Source: Microbacterium profundi (GTDB lineage Bacteria > Actinomycetota > Actinomycetes > Actinomycetales > Microbacteriaceae). From it: 64,000 nt of DNA. The first letter of the stretch is position 1. Each line of letters starts with the position of its first letter. The notes below the pieces were generated by a model. That model saw only the letters and a list, made by a program, of their open reading frames with translations. It was not told the origin of the DNA and did no database searches. Shown one piece after another: positions 8,722 to 17,475 of this stretch. The stretch covers positions 558,001 through 622,000 of the forward strand of contig NZ_JPSY01000001.1 in NCBI RefSeq assembly GCF_000763375.1. Direction: 5' to 3'. The position numbers and the translations under genes are program-made.

Positions 8722-10079
8722 CCGTCGCCGCAGCTCTGCGGAACGCCCTCGGCGACATCGTCGACACCACCGAAGGCTCCCTGGAAGCTGCCCGCGCTGA
8801 CCGGTCAGGGCACTCTTCGGCCGGTCGCCCCATCGCCGTCGTGCACGCCGAGACGATCGAACACGTCCAGCAGGTCATGCGGATCGCGACCGACACCAGC
8901 ACCCCTGTCGTCGTGCGCGGTGCCGGCACCGGCCTCGCGGGAGCCGCCAACGCCGGCCCCGGCGAGATCGTCCTGTCGACCATGCGAATGAACCGCGTGC
9001 TCGAGGTGCGACCGGACGATCTGTTCGCCGTCGTCGAGCCGGGCATCCTGAACGCCGAGCTGAACACCCTGCTCGCCGAGCACGGACTGTGGTGGCCGCC
9101 GGATCCCGCCAGTCGCGAGATATCCACCGTCGGAGGCAACATCGCCACTGGTGCCGGCGGACTGCTGTGCGCGAAGTACGGTGTCGTGCGCGATGCCGTG
9201 CTCGGAGTGGACGTCGTACTCGCCGACGGACGGCTGATGCACCTGGGACATCGCAGCGTGAAGGGTGTCACGGGGCTCGATCTCACTTCGCTCATGATCG
9301 GCTCCGAAGGCACCCTCGGCATCGTGGTCGGCGCGACGCTGAAGCTGCGGCGCCTGATCGTCGGCGAGATCTGCACCCTCACCGCCCTGTTCCCCACCGT
9401 GCGCGATGCGGCGGCCGGATCGGCAGCGGTCACGGCATCCGGTGCCCAACCCTCGATCATGGAGCTGATGGATTCGAAGGCGCTGGCCGCCGTCCACGCC
9501 CTTCTGTCCTTACCTGTGCCCTCGGCCGGTACCTCCCAGCTGACGATTCAGACCGACGGCCCCGCGGCTCGAGGCGAGGCCGACCGCATCGCCGCGTCCC
9601 TTCGCGGGTGCGGCGGCGAAGTGACCCTGACATACGACCGCGACGAGGGCGAGCGCCTGCTCGCCCTCCGCCGATCGATGCACGGCGCGATGGCGGCCCT
9701 CGGCACCACACTCATCGAAGACGTGTCCGTGCCGCGCAGCGCGCTGCCGGCGATGTACGACGAGATCGCCCGCATCGAGAACGCGTACGGTCTCGAGATT
9801 CCCACCGTCGCCCACGCCGGAGACGGCAACCTGCATCCGAACTTCATCTTCGAGGGCGACGTCGTGCCCGAGCAGGTATGGGCTGCGGCCGACGATCTGT
9901 TCCGATCGGCGATCCGGCTCGGCGGCACCCTCACCGGCGAGCACGGCATCGGCATGCTCAAGAGCCGCTGGCTCGCCGAGGAGCTCGGCGACGATCAGTG
10001 GCAGCTGCAGCGGCAGATCAAGGCCGTATTCGATCCGCTCGGCCTCCTCAACCCCGGAAAGGTCTTCACCAGTGCCTGA
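8718..10079 (+). CDS. FAD-binding oxidase/dehydrogenase of the GlcD/D-lactate dehydrogenase family
   Basis: A 453-residue flavoprotein of the VAO/PCMH fold. The FAD-binding half contains VVVRGAGTGLAGAA, STVGGNIATGAGG and MIGSEGTLGIV. The C-terminal half carries the FAD-linked oxidase domain with HAGDGNLHP and TGEHGIGMLK, both characteristic of GlcD/Dld enzymes that oxidise 2-hydroxy acids such as glycolate or D-lactate. The exact substrate cannot be read from sequence, and no GlcE/GlcF partners are present. The ATG overlaps the stop of the YrdB-like gene (ATGA), and the Nudix gene starts inside its last codons, so the three probably form one operon. Confidence 0.88.
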   Translation: MTVAAALRNALGDIVDTTEGSLEAARADRSGHSSAGRPIAVVHAETIEHVQQVMRIATDTSTPVVVRGAGTGLAGAANAGPGEIVLSTMRMNRVLEVRPDDLFAVVEPGILNAELNTLLAEHGLWWPPDPASREISTVGGNIATGAGGLLCAKYGVVRDAVLGVDVVLADGRLMHLGHRSVKGVTGLDLTSLMIGSEGTLGIVVGATLKLRRLIVGEICTLTALFPTVRDAAAGSAAVTASGAQPSIMELMDSKALAAVHALLSLPVPSAGTSQLTIQTDGPAARGEADRIAASLRGCGGEVTLTYDRDEGERLLALRRSMHGAMAALGTTLIEDVSVPRSALPAMYDEIARIENAYGLEIPTVAHAGDGNLHPNFIFEGDVVPEQVWAAADDLFRSAIRLGGTLTGEHGIGMLKSRWLAEELGDDQWQLQRQIKAVFDPLGLLNPGKVFTSA

Positions 10080-10491
10080 CATCCACGTGAGCGCGGCGAT
10101 CATCCACGACGCGGACGGCCGCGTGCTCGTGGTTCGCAAGCAGGGCACCACGAAGTTCATGCAGCCTGGCGGCAAACCGGAGATCGGCGAGAACGCCGCG
10201 CAGACCCTGGCGCGCGAGCTCGACGAGGAACTGGGACTCAAGGTCGACGAAGCGCAGCTACGGCCGCTCGGACGGTTCATCTCCGCCGCCGCGAACGAGC
10301 CGGGTCACCGCGTCGTCGCGGACGCGTTCGCCCTCACGATCAAGGCCGATTCCGTCACTGTGCAGGCAGAGCTCGCCGAACTGCGATGGATCACGCCGGC
10401 CGACGTCGCTGCGCTGGAGCTCGCGCCGCTCAGCCTCGAGCACCTGCTGCCGATCGCGTGGCCGGAAGAGGGCATGGCTTCGTCTCGCTGA
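10072..10491 (+). CDS. Nudix hydrolase
   Basis: A 139-residue protein with a complete Nudix box (G, five residues, E, seven residues, RELDEELGL) at about residues 36-58, so it should hydrolyse a nucleoside diphosphate linked to some moiety. The substrate is not predictable. The GTG start lies eight bases inside the end of the FAD oxidase gene, implying translational coupling. The N-terminal IHVSAAIIHDADGRVLVVRK resembles the MutT-like subgroup. The stop is followed by REP-like repeats. Confidence 0.9.
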   Translation: MPDIHVSAAIIHDADGRVLVVRKQGTTKFMQPGGKPEIGENAAQTLARELDEELGLKVDEAQLRPLGRFISAAANEPGHRVVADAFALTIKADSVTVQAELAELRWITPADVAALELAPLSLEHLLPIAWPEEGMASSR

Positions 10492-10604
10492 CGCTCGCTC
10501 AACCCGTTTCGTCTCGCGGAGACCCGCACTGAGCGAGCGGAGCGAGTCGAAGTGTCGCTCAACAACCCGTGATGCAGCGCTCGCTCAACGACCCGCGGGA
10601 AGTG
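10484..10604. repeat. second block of REP-like repeats
   Basis: Several copies in both orientations of the family seen at 742-905 (CGCTCGCTCAACCCGTTTCG, TGAGCGAGCGGAGCGAGTCG, CGCTCGCTCAACGACCC), again between two convergent genes. Possible bidirectional terminator function. It overlaps the last bases of the Nudix gene. Confidence 0.7.
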
Positions 10605-11384
10605 TCAGAGCCCCTGCCAGGCCGGCTTGTTGTCGAACGTGTAGCGGTAGTAGTCGGCGAGCTTCAGCCTCGATGCGGCCGCCTCGTCGACGACGACCGT
10701 CGCGTGCGGGTGCAGCTGGATCGCCGACCCTGGGAGCATCGCGGTGAGCGGACCCTCGACCGCGTCGGCCACAGCCTGCGCCTTGCCGTCGCCGAACGCC
10801 AGCAGCACCAGGTGGCGCGCCTGCAGGATCGTGCCGAGGCCCTGCGTCATGCAGTGCATGGGAACCTGGTCGATCGAGTCGAAGAATCGCGCGTTGTCCT
10901 CGCGGGTCTGCTGCGTGAGCGTCTTCACCCTGGTGCGCGATGCGAATGACGAGCCCGGCTCGTTGAATCCGATGTGGCCGTCGGTGCCGATACCGAGGAT
11001 CTGCAGGTCGACGCCGCCCGCAGCCTCGATCGCCGCCTCGTAGTCGGCGCCCGCATGCTCGATGCCGGCGGTCGCGCCATTGGGCACGTGGATCTGATCG
11101 GGGTTCAGGCCGAGCGGCTCGACGACCTCACGGGTGATCACCGAGCGGTAGCTCTCCGGATGCTTCGGGTCGATGCCCACGTACTCGTCCAGCGCGAAGC
11201 CGCGCACCTGCGACACGTCGGTTCCCGCGAGTCGGCCGTGCAGCGCCTCGTAGACCGGCAGCGGTGTGGATCCCGTCGCCAGCCCCAGCACGGCATCGGG
11301 CCGAGTGGCGATGAGTCGCACGATCTCGTCGGCGACCAGTGCACCCGCAGCGGCGGCGTTCTCGACGATGACGACTTCAGCCAT
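10605..11384 (-). CDS. nagB: glucosamine-6-phosphate deaminase NagB
   Basis: NagB converts GlcN-6-P to fructose-6-P and ammonia, ending amino-sugar catabolism. The 259-residue protein shows LGLATGSTPLPVYEAL, FALDEYVGI (catalytic Asp), GIGTDGHIGFNEPGSSF with the catalytic His, and the C-terminal FDNKPAWQGL. The start was set at 11384 because AAAGGAG lies upstream in the transcript and the family begins with a beta-strand like MAEVVIVEN; the longer frame lacks homologous character. It overlaps the end of the ROK kinase gene by eight bases, so it is the third gene of a regulator-kinase-deaminase operon. Confidence 0.95.
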   Translation of the reverse strand: MAEVVIVENAAAAGALVADEIVRLIATRPDAVLGLATGSTPLPVYEALHGRLAGTDVSQVRGFALDEYVGIDPKHPESYRSVITREVVEPLGLNPDQIHVPNGATAGIEHAGADYEAAIEAAGGVDLQILGIGTDGHIGFNEPGSSFASRTRVKTLTQQTREDNARFFDSIDQVPMHCMTQGLGTILQARHLVLLAFGDGKAQAVADAVEGPLTAMLPGSAIQLHPHATVVVDEAAASRLKLADYYRYTFDNKPAWQGL

Positions 11385-12342
11385 GGGCGGCGATCTCCTT
11401 TTGAGGTGTGTGCGCTCCGACCAGCGCGGCGCCGAGGGCAGCCGCAGGGGAACCGGAGGGAAGCAGTTCGATTCTCTCATCGAGATGCAGTGAACGCAGA
11501 AACGGCGAGCCCTTCGCGTCCGTGATGAGAGCGTTGCGGATGCCGTCGCCGACGCGGTCGCCGAGAGCGGTGAGTCCGCCGCCGATGACGACCGATTCGA
11601 CGTCGGCGCTCAGCACGAGAACGCGCACTGCGGCCGCCGCGCCGCGGAAGAGGTCGGCACGGAGCCGGAGCGCGTCGCCGTCCCCCCGATCGGCGGCATC
11701 GAAGATGTCGCGGACCGGCAGCGACCCCGGTCGTCCCCAGGCTCGGGCGAGCGCGCCGCCACCGCACAGGGTCTCGATGCAGCCGCGCTGTCCGCAGCTG
11801 CAGACGCGCCCATTCGGGTCGACGGAGATGTGGCCCACCTCGCCCGCGGTGCCGCGTGATCCACGCCAGATCGCGCCGTCGATCACGATCCCGGCGGCGA
11901 CGCCGGTGCCGAGGTTCAGATATGCCATCGACGCGGACTCTCCGCGGAGTGCCGCAGCGCCGAGTGCGGCAGCCTTCACATCGTTCTCGACGACGACGGG
12001 CACCCCGAGACGCGCAGACGAGACAGACGCGAGATCGAGCGACTCGACGCCCAGGTTCACGGCATGCAGCACGCGGCCGTTCGCGGTGTCGACGAGGCCC
12101 GGAATCCCGATGCCGACGCTCGTCACGTCGGCGGCCGAGACGTCGGATGCCGCACACAGCTCCCGCACGCTCTCCACGACATCGGCGACGACAGCCTCGT
12201 CGCCATGACCGCTGGGGCGGCGGATTCGACCGACGATCTCGTCTGCGTCCGTGACGGCGACGGCATCCGTCTTGGTACCGCCGATGTCCAGGCCGATGCG
12301 CACCGGCCGTCCTACGAGACCGGGGTGCCCTGCTGATGCCAC
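11377..12342 (-). CDS. ROK-family sugar kinase, probably N-acetylglucosamine kinase
   Basis: A 321-residue ROK kinase with the phosphate-binding GLDIGGTKTDAVAV, the catalytic ENDVKAAALG (Asp) and the ROK zinc motif CSCGQRGCIET, all intact. The GTG start overlaps the TAG stop of the ROK regulator by one base, and nagB follows with an eight-base overlap, so the natural substrate is GlcNAc or GlcN. That context-based call is more likely than glucokinase, which shares the fold. Together with nagA (4770-5918) and nagB it would channel imported or released GlcNAc to fructose-6-P. Confidence 0.85.
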   Translation of the reverse strand: MASAGHPGLVGRPVRIGLDIGGTKTDAVAVTDADEIVGRIRRPSGHGDEAVVADVVESVRELCAASDVSAADVTSVGIGIPGLVDTANGRVLHAVNLGVESLDLASVSSARLGVPVVVENDVKAAALGAAALRGESASMAYLNLGTGVAAGIVIDGAIWRGSRGTAGEVGHISVDPNGRVCSCGQRGCIETLCGGGALARAWGRPGSLPVRDIFDAADRGDGDALRLRADLFRGAAAAVRVLVLSADVESVVIGGGLTALGDRVGDGIRNALITDAKGSPFLRSLHLDERIELLPSGSPAAALGAALVGAHTPQKEIAAHG

Positions 12343-13529
12343 TACGAGACTCCCAATTGAGCGGACAGCACCATGACCGCGGCGCCGCGCAGCACGATGT
12401 CGCTCTGCGCAGTGAGCCTGATCACGACATCGTCGAAGACGCCCTCGAGCGTTCGCTCCCGCAGGGTCGAGGTCGCGGCTTCGATCAGCGTGCCGTCCAG
12501 CAGGTCGGCGGGCCCGGAGAGCACGACCTCCGAGAGATCGAGGGCCGTCACGATCGGTGCGATCGCGATCGCCAGGCGAGCACCCGCATCACGCAGGATC
12601 TCCTCGCGCGCCTCCGGCTGCGCCTGGACGGCATCCCGCAGTCGCGTGACGCTGAGCCAGGCCTCCAGACAGCCGTCCCGACCGCAGACGCAGCGGGGGC
12701 CACCGTCGGTGCCGACGACGACGTGACCGATCTCGCCCGCGGCGAAGCGGCTGCCGAGCAGCGGCTGGCTTCCGGAGATGAGCCCGGCTCCCACGCCGAC
12801 ACCGATCTTGACGAGCATGAAATCGGCCCTGGCGTCGCCGAAGGTGTACTCGGCGAGGACCGCGGCGTTCGCGTCGTTGCGGGCGAGCACCGGGAGTCCG
12901 AGGTCGCCGCCGAGCTGTGCCTCGAGCGGGAAATCGGTCCAGCCGAGGTTGGGAGAGCTCAGCACGACGCCGTCCGGGCGCACCACACCGGGTGTTCCGA
13001 CTCCGACGCCGAGCAGCGGCGCGGTCGCAGCGGCCACCAGCATGCCGGCGAGTTCACGCAGCGCCGCGTACGCGACGTCGCCGTCCGGCTGCTCGGGACG
13101 TGCGGTCTCGCGTCGCTCGATCACGTCTCCGTCGAGGCTCAGCACCGCTCCGCGGAACGCCTCGGCGTCGGAGAGGTCGATGCCGATGATCTGATGGCCG
13201 AGCCGGTCGATGTCGATGAGGATCGGAGGCTTGCCCGGGCCGGCGGTCTCGCGCACGCCGAGCTCGACGACGATGCCGTCGGCGATGAACTCCGCGACGA
13301 GGTCGGAGATGGTCACCCTGGTGAGGCCGGTCTCCCGCGAGAGGTCTGCGCGGCTCATCGCACCCGAGTGGTAGAGCGTCTGCAGCACGAGAGCACGGTT
13401 GTGTCCGCGGGCATGCTCTGGCAGCACCTTGGAGCGCGAGCGCAGGTGACGGGAGGGTCCGAAGGCATGCGCATTGGCGCCGGCGAGGTAGACCGGCGCC
13501 GCGTGGCTCGACTCATCCGATTCGGACAT
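12342..13529 (-). CDS. ROK-family transcriptional regulator (NagC/XylR type)
   Basis: A 395-residue protein with an N-terminal winged helix (residues about 45-100: HNRALVLQTLYHSGAMSRADLSRETGLT, a recognition helix, then a wing) joined to a ROK sugar-binding domain with GVGVGTPGVV, ARNDANAAVLAE and the zinc motif CVCGRDGCLEAW. It probably senses an amino sugar or its phosphate and represses its own operon and the neighbouring genes. Operator-like sequences containing TTGTTAG half-sites lie at 13531-13551, directly before its ATG, and at 16901-16920. No ribosome binding site is seen at 13529, so translation may be leaderless or may start further in. Confidence 0.88.
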   Translation of the reverse strand: MSESDESSHAAPVYLAGANAHAFGPSRHLRSRSKVLPEHARGHNRALVLQTLYHSGAMSRADLSRETGLTRVTISDLVAEFIADGIVVELGVRETAGPGKPPILIDIDRLGHQIIGIDLSDAEAFRGAVLSLDGDVIERRETARPEQPDGDVAYAALRELAGMLVAAATAPLLGVGVGTPGVVRPDGVVLSSPNLGWTDFPLEAQLGGDLGLPVLARNDANAAVLAEYTFGDARADFMLVKIGVGVGAGLISGSQPLLGSRFAAGEIGHVVVGTDGGPRCVCGRDGCLEAWLSVTRLRDAVQAQPEAREEILRDAGARLAIAIAPIVTALDLSEVVLSGPADLLDGTLIEAATSTLRERTLEGVFDDVVIRLTAQSDIVLRGAAVMVLSAQLGVS

Positions 13530-13530
13530 A

Positions 13531-13551
13531 TTTGTTAGTAGACCTTACGAA
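13531..13551. promoter_or_regulatory. candidate ROK operator, site A
   Basis: TTTGTTAGTAGACCTTACGAA is an imperfect palindrome with half-sites TTGTTAG and (reverse) TTCGTAAG, and ends one base from the regulator start codon. It resembles site B at 16901-16920. Operators of this size with GTTAG-type arms are common for ROK repressors. Confidence 0.6.
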
Positions 13552-13604
13552 CGTGGAATCTGCAACCTTCGACCCGCCACGGGAGCGGGAGGGTTACCGA
13601 ACCG

Positions 13605-16600
13605 TTACTCAACTCGCGCCCCGTCGCATGTGTCCGGCGAATGCGGCCGCAGCCCTTCGACGAGACCGGCGACGACCTGCTCGCGCGCGGCGACGGTCAT
13701 GGGCCTTCCGGGGACGCCCGGCCGCCGCTGATCGATTGCCGACCCGTCGAGAGGACGATATCGCACCCCGGCTGCCGTCAGCCGTCTCAGCTGCACCTCG
13801 AGGCGCCGCAGGAACGAGTCGCCGTCGCCAGGATCGCCGCCGACCCAGAGCCGCTCGGCGATCGCGCTGAGCCTCGGGAACATCGCGAAGTCCACGCGAT
13901 CGCGGGTCGGCAGGTGCTCTGTCCAGACATTGGCCTGTCCCCCGACGACCCCTTCGGGCAGACGCAGGGTATACGCGTGCTCGATCGTCAGGGGCGGGCC
14001 CACCGGCACCGGCTCGTCGGCCGACTCGGACTGCCGGTAGTCGAGATAGGTCTCGAGGTCAGGGCAGCCCACCACAGGGATGCCGCGCCGGATCGCCTCC
14101 TCGAGTGCGACAGGTCCGCGCCAGGCGAGAATCCGCACGCCATCGGGAACCTCGCCCTCGAGCACCTCGTCCCATGCGAGCGCCGTGCGCCCGTGAGAGC
14201 GTACGTGTTCGACGAAATGCCTGGTGAACCACGGCTGCACGTCTCGAGGGGACGCAAGCCCGAGCTCCTGCATCCGCGCCGCCGCAGCCGGGCTCTCCGC
14301 CCATTCCGTGACCGGCACCTCATCGCCGCCGATCCCGATCCACGGCGAGTCGAAGATGTCGCACAGCGCATCGATCGCAGCGCGGCCGAACGCCAACGAG
14401 TCCTCGGTCGGCGCCAGGGTGCGAGGGTTCACCCCGAAGCGCTCCCACGGCCCGGAGACGGGTTCTGAGGCGTCGACATTGCCCAGCGCCGGATACGCGG
14501 CGAGCGCTGCCTGCACGTGGCCGGGGAGTTCGACCTCCGGCACGATCGTGATGAAACGCTCCGCGGCGTAGGCGACCAGCTCGCGCAGCTCGGTCGTCGT
14601 GTAATGCCCATCGTGCACGCCGGGTTCGACGGTGGCGAGTGGCCCGTGTCCACGCTGCGTCGCCTCCCGGCGGGCGCCGATCTCGGTGAGCCGCGGGAAG
14701 CCCGGAACCTCGAACCGCCAGCCCTGATCGTCGGTGAGGTGCAGGTGCAGGATGTTCAGCTGGTGCAGCGCCAGCAGATCGATCAGGCGGCGGATGTCCT
14801 CGGCGGGCCGGAAGTGCCGTGCGACATCGAGCATCGCGCCGCGCCAGCTGTAGGCGGGTGATCCCTCCCATTCGCCGGCGGGGATGCGCGCGGCGTCGTC
14901 CTCCGGTGCGCGTAACTGGCGCAGGGCCGTGACACCGCGGAAGACGCCTTCCGGGGTCGCGCCGCTCACCTCGATACCGATGGATGCGACGGTGATGCGG
15001 AACGCCTCGTCGCCGATACGACCGGCGGCGGTCGCCCTCTCCCCCACAGCGGGATCGAGGGTCAGCGAGATGGGCGGGCGATCGGCATCGGCGGCGGGAA
15101 GCCCCCTGGTCAGGGAGTCGGCGACGACGGCGAGCGCCGCCGGCGCATGCACAGGAGTCTGCGTCGTCCACACGAAAGGCTCCTCCGCCGCGTCGATCCT
15201 GGCGTCGATCGACGGCACGGTCGCACGATGTGGCGGCGGTGGCATCCGGAGAGCACGTCCTGGAGTGTTTCCGGTCACCGCCCCCTCCGCGACGACGGGG
15301 ATGCCGTCGACCAGCACCTCGACGACCCCGATCGGAGGAGTTCGTGGTTCATCGAATGTGGCGCCGGCTGCGACGGTGTCGGGATCGAACAGCACGAGGT
15401 CGGCAGTCGCGCCCTCTCGGATCACGCCGCGCGGCGCGTCGCCGCGATCCAGGCCGAGACGGGCCGCCGGGGCGCCGGACAGGTGGCGCACGGCCTCCTC
15501 GAGCGTCAGCACTCCGAGCTCGCGCACGTAATGCCCGAGATAGCGCGCGAAGGCGCCGAACCCGCGCGGATGCGGCTTCGCGCCTACCAGGATGCCGTCG
15601 CTGCCCGCGGTGTGCCGCTCGTGCTGCATGATCGCCCGAACGTTTTCCTCATCGCCTATGTGCATCAGGATGCCGGTGGCCCCGGCATCCGCCACGATGG
15701 TGTCGAGCACGACGTCGACTGCACGCCGGCCGTCCTGCTCTGCGATCTGCGCGACGGTCCTGCCGACGAGCGGGGCGAGCGCGGCGTTCGCAGTGCCGAC
15801 GATCTCGATGCTCGACCAGTCCGCGCGTTCGCCATGGAACCCGTCGCAGCCGATCTCCTCGAGCTCGACGCGCACCTGCTCGCGGCCGTCGTCGTCCAGC
15901 ATCCCGATCGCGGCGACGAGGTCGCCGCCCTCGGCGAGACGGCTCGGCAGCAGCGCGGTCAACGTGGTCGCACCCGGTAGGTACGGGTAGGTGTCGAGCG
16001 TGACCTCGACGCCGTCCGCGCTCGCCTCGTCGATCAGCGCGAGCAGCTCGGCTGCGCGACCGCGATTGGGCGCGAAATTCATCGTGGCGTGCGTGAGGTG
16101 GATGGGGCATCCGGTGCGCCGTCCGATGTCGAGCGCCTCGCGGTAGGCGTCGATAGCCGCGGCGCCGTAGCTTCGGGTGTGCGGCGCCCAGTATCCGCCG
16201 CGCTCGGCGACGATGCGGCAGAGCGTCTCGAGCTCTGCCGTCGAGGCGTACATGCCCGGGGTGTAGGTGAGGCCGCTCGACATTCCGAACGCGCCGGCGT
16301 CGAGCGCCGCTTCGAGCATGTCGCCCATCTGCCGCAGTTCAGCACGGGTGGCCGGACGGTTCTCGTGCCCGACGGCGATCATGCGCAGGTTGCCCTGCGG
16401 CACGAGCACCGCGACGTTGGCCACCGTGGCTGCGTCGATCGCGGCGAGCAGATCGTCCATCGTGCGCCACGGGACCTGCGCCGGCAGACCGTTCCAGCCC
16501 GCGATCTGCGCAGGGATGACGGATGCCGTGGCATCGTCGAGCGGCGCGTAGCCGAGGCCGTCCTGTCCGATCACCTCGGTCGTGACACCCTGCAGGATCT

Positions 16601-16913
16601 TGGCCTGATGATCCGCACCCTCCAGCACCGCCAGGTCGCTGTGCGCGTGCATGTCGATGAATCCGGGCGCGAGCACCAGGCCACGAGCATCGATCTCGAC
16701 GGCACCCGCTGGAACGTCCAGAGTCCGCGCGGCCCCCTTGCGTACGACGGCGACGATCCGCATGCCCTCGACAGCGACGTCCGCGGTGAAGCGCGCAGCG
16801 CCGGTGCCGTCGACCACCGTCGCGTCGCGATAGATGCGAACACGCCCCTCGGCGGCCCGCTCTGCGCTCAGCATCACGTTGGGAGGCAACCGATCCGACA
16901 TTTGTTGAGGCAT
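13605..16913 (-). CDS. fusion of an N-acyl-D-amino-acid deacylase-type amidohydrolase and a GH20 hexosaminidase
   Basis: A 1102-residue protein joining two enzymes normally encoded separately. Residues 24-555 are a D-aminoacylase/amidohydrolase with the metal site HAHSD (H89, H91), GQDG at 116-119, PHTRSY (H245), HLTHATM (H272/H275) and SDG with D439, then KPHPRGFGAFARYLG. Residues 575-1080 are GH20: small N-terminal domain, RGAMLDVARHF, HLHLTDDQGWR, PEVELPGHVQA and IGIGGDE (D864-E865). There is no signal peptide, so both act in the cytoplasm. In family D-aminoacylases a Cys bridges the metals; here that position is Asp (D118). The gene sits upstream of the ROK regulator, kinase and nagB. TAGCAT lies six bases before the ATG at 16913 (leaderless); ATG 16901 is an alternative start. 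Confidence 0.9.
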   Translation of the reverse strand: MPQQMSDRLPPNVMLSAERAAEGRVRIYRDATVVDGTGAARFTADVAVEGMRIVAVVRKGAARTLDVPAGAVEIDARGLVLAPGFIDMHAHSDLAVLEGADHQAKILQGVTTEVIGQDGLGYAPLDDATASVIPAQIAGWNGLPAQVPWRTMDDLLAAIDAATVANVAVLVPQGNLRMIAVGHENRPATRAELRQMGDMLEAALDAGAFGMSSGLTYTPGMYASTAELETLCRIVAERGGYWAPHTRSYGAAAIDAYREALDIGRRTGCPIHLTHATMNFAPNRGRAAELLALIDEASADGVEVTLDTYPYLPGATTLTALLPSRLAEGGDLVAAIGMLDDDGREQVRVELEEIGCDGFHGERADWSSIEIVGTANAALAPLVGRTVAQIAEQDGRRAVDVVLDTIVADAGATGILMHIGDEENVRAIMQHERHTAGSDGILVGAKPHPRGFGAFARYLGHYVRELGVLTLEEAVRHLSGAPAARLGLDRGDAPRGVIREGATADLVLFDPDTVAAGATFDEPRTPPIGVVEVLVDGIPVVAEGAVTGNTPGRALRMPPPPHRATVPSIDARIDAAEEPFVWTTQTPVHAPAALAVVADSLTRGLPAADADRPPISLTLDPAVGERATAAGRIGDEAFRITVASIGIEVSGATPEGVFRGVTALRQLRAPEDDAARIPAGEWEGSPAYSWRGAMLDVARHFRPAEDIRRLIDLLALHQLNILHLHLTDDQGWRFEVPGFPRLTEIGARREATQRGHGPLATVEPGVHDGHYTTTELRELVAYAAERFITIVPEVELPGHVQAALAAYPALGNVDASEPVSGPWERFGVNPRTLAPTEDSLAFGRAAIDALCDIFDSPWIGIGGDEVPVTEWAESPAAAARMQELGLASPRDVQPWFTRHFVEHVRSHGRTALAWDEVLEGEVPDGVRILAWRGPVALEEAIRRGIPVVGCPDLETYLDYRQSESADEPVPVGPPLTIEHAYTLRLPEGVVGGQANVWTEHLPTRDRVDFAMFPRLSAIAERLWVGGDPGDGDSFLRRLEVQLRRLTAAGVRYRPLDGSAIDQRRPGVPGRPMTVAAREQVVAGLVEGLRPHSPDTCDGARVE

Positions 16914-16932
16914 CTAACAATGCTACTAGGCT
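16901..16932. promoter_or_regulatory. divergent leaderless promoters with ROK operator site B
   Basis: Palindrome TTGTTGAG-GCAT-CTAACAA (16902-16920) overlaps the start of the fusion gene. On the minus strand TAGCAT (16925-16920) is six bases before the fusion ATG. On the plus strand TAGGCT (16927-16932) is six bases before the ridA ATG. Only 25 bp separate the two start codons, so both transcripts are probably leaderless and one bound repressor could block both. Confidence 0.6.
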
Positions 16933-16938
16933 GGTCGG

Positions 16939-17346
16939 ATGAGCACGAAGACGCGAATCACGACCACCTCCGCCCCGGCCCCGGCGCACACGTTCTCGCA
17001 GGGTGTCCGCAAGGGTCCGTTCGTCCAGGTGTCCGGCCAGGGCCCTGTCGACCCTGCGACCGACGAGTACCTCTTCCCCGGTGACGTCGCGGCGCAGACC
17101 ACTCGCACTCTCGAGAACGTCAAGGCCATCGTCGAGGCATCCGGTGCGACGTTCGACGACGTCGTCATGCTGCGCGTGTACCTCACGAAGCGTGAGGATT
17201 TCGCCACCATGAACGATGCCTACGGCGAGTTCGTCAGCGCGCACACGACCGGCGGCGTCCTGCCATCGCGCACCACCGTCTTCACTGGCCTGCCCCGCGA
17301 GGAGATGCTCGTCGAGATCGACGGCATCGCGATCGTCGCGGAGTGA
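16939..17346 (+). CDS. RidA-family (YjgF/YER057c/UK114) protein
   Basis: A 135-residue protein of the RidA fold. Family members hydrolyse reactive enamine/imine intermediates such as those released by PLP enzymes. The substrate-binding arginine of active members is present in PSRTTV (about R111), and TFSQGVRKGPFVQVSGQGP and LPREEMLVEIDGIA match the family. It is divergent from the aminoacylase/GH20 fusion with a 25-bp gap, and likely co-regulated by the ROK protein. It may protect against, or process, an unstable amino-sugar or D-amino-acid intermediate produced by that locus (inference). Confidence 0.9.
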   Translation: MSTKTRITTTSAPAPAHTFSQGVRKGPFVQVSGQGPVDPATDEYLFPGDVAAQTTRTLENVKAIVEASGATFDDVVMLRVYLTKREDFATMNDAYGEFVSAHTTGGVLPSRTTVFTGLPREEMLVEIDGIAIVAE

Positions 17347-17475
17347 TCGGCACGCGCTGAGTACGCGTCGATGGGGCGCTCTCCCCATCGTCACCGGCGC
17401 GCGAGTTGTGTTTGACTGGGTGCACGACCGGAGAATCGCACCGCAATTCGTGGTGCCGTCATTGAGGGGAAACCT

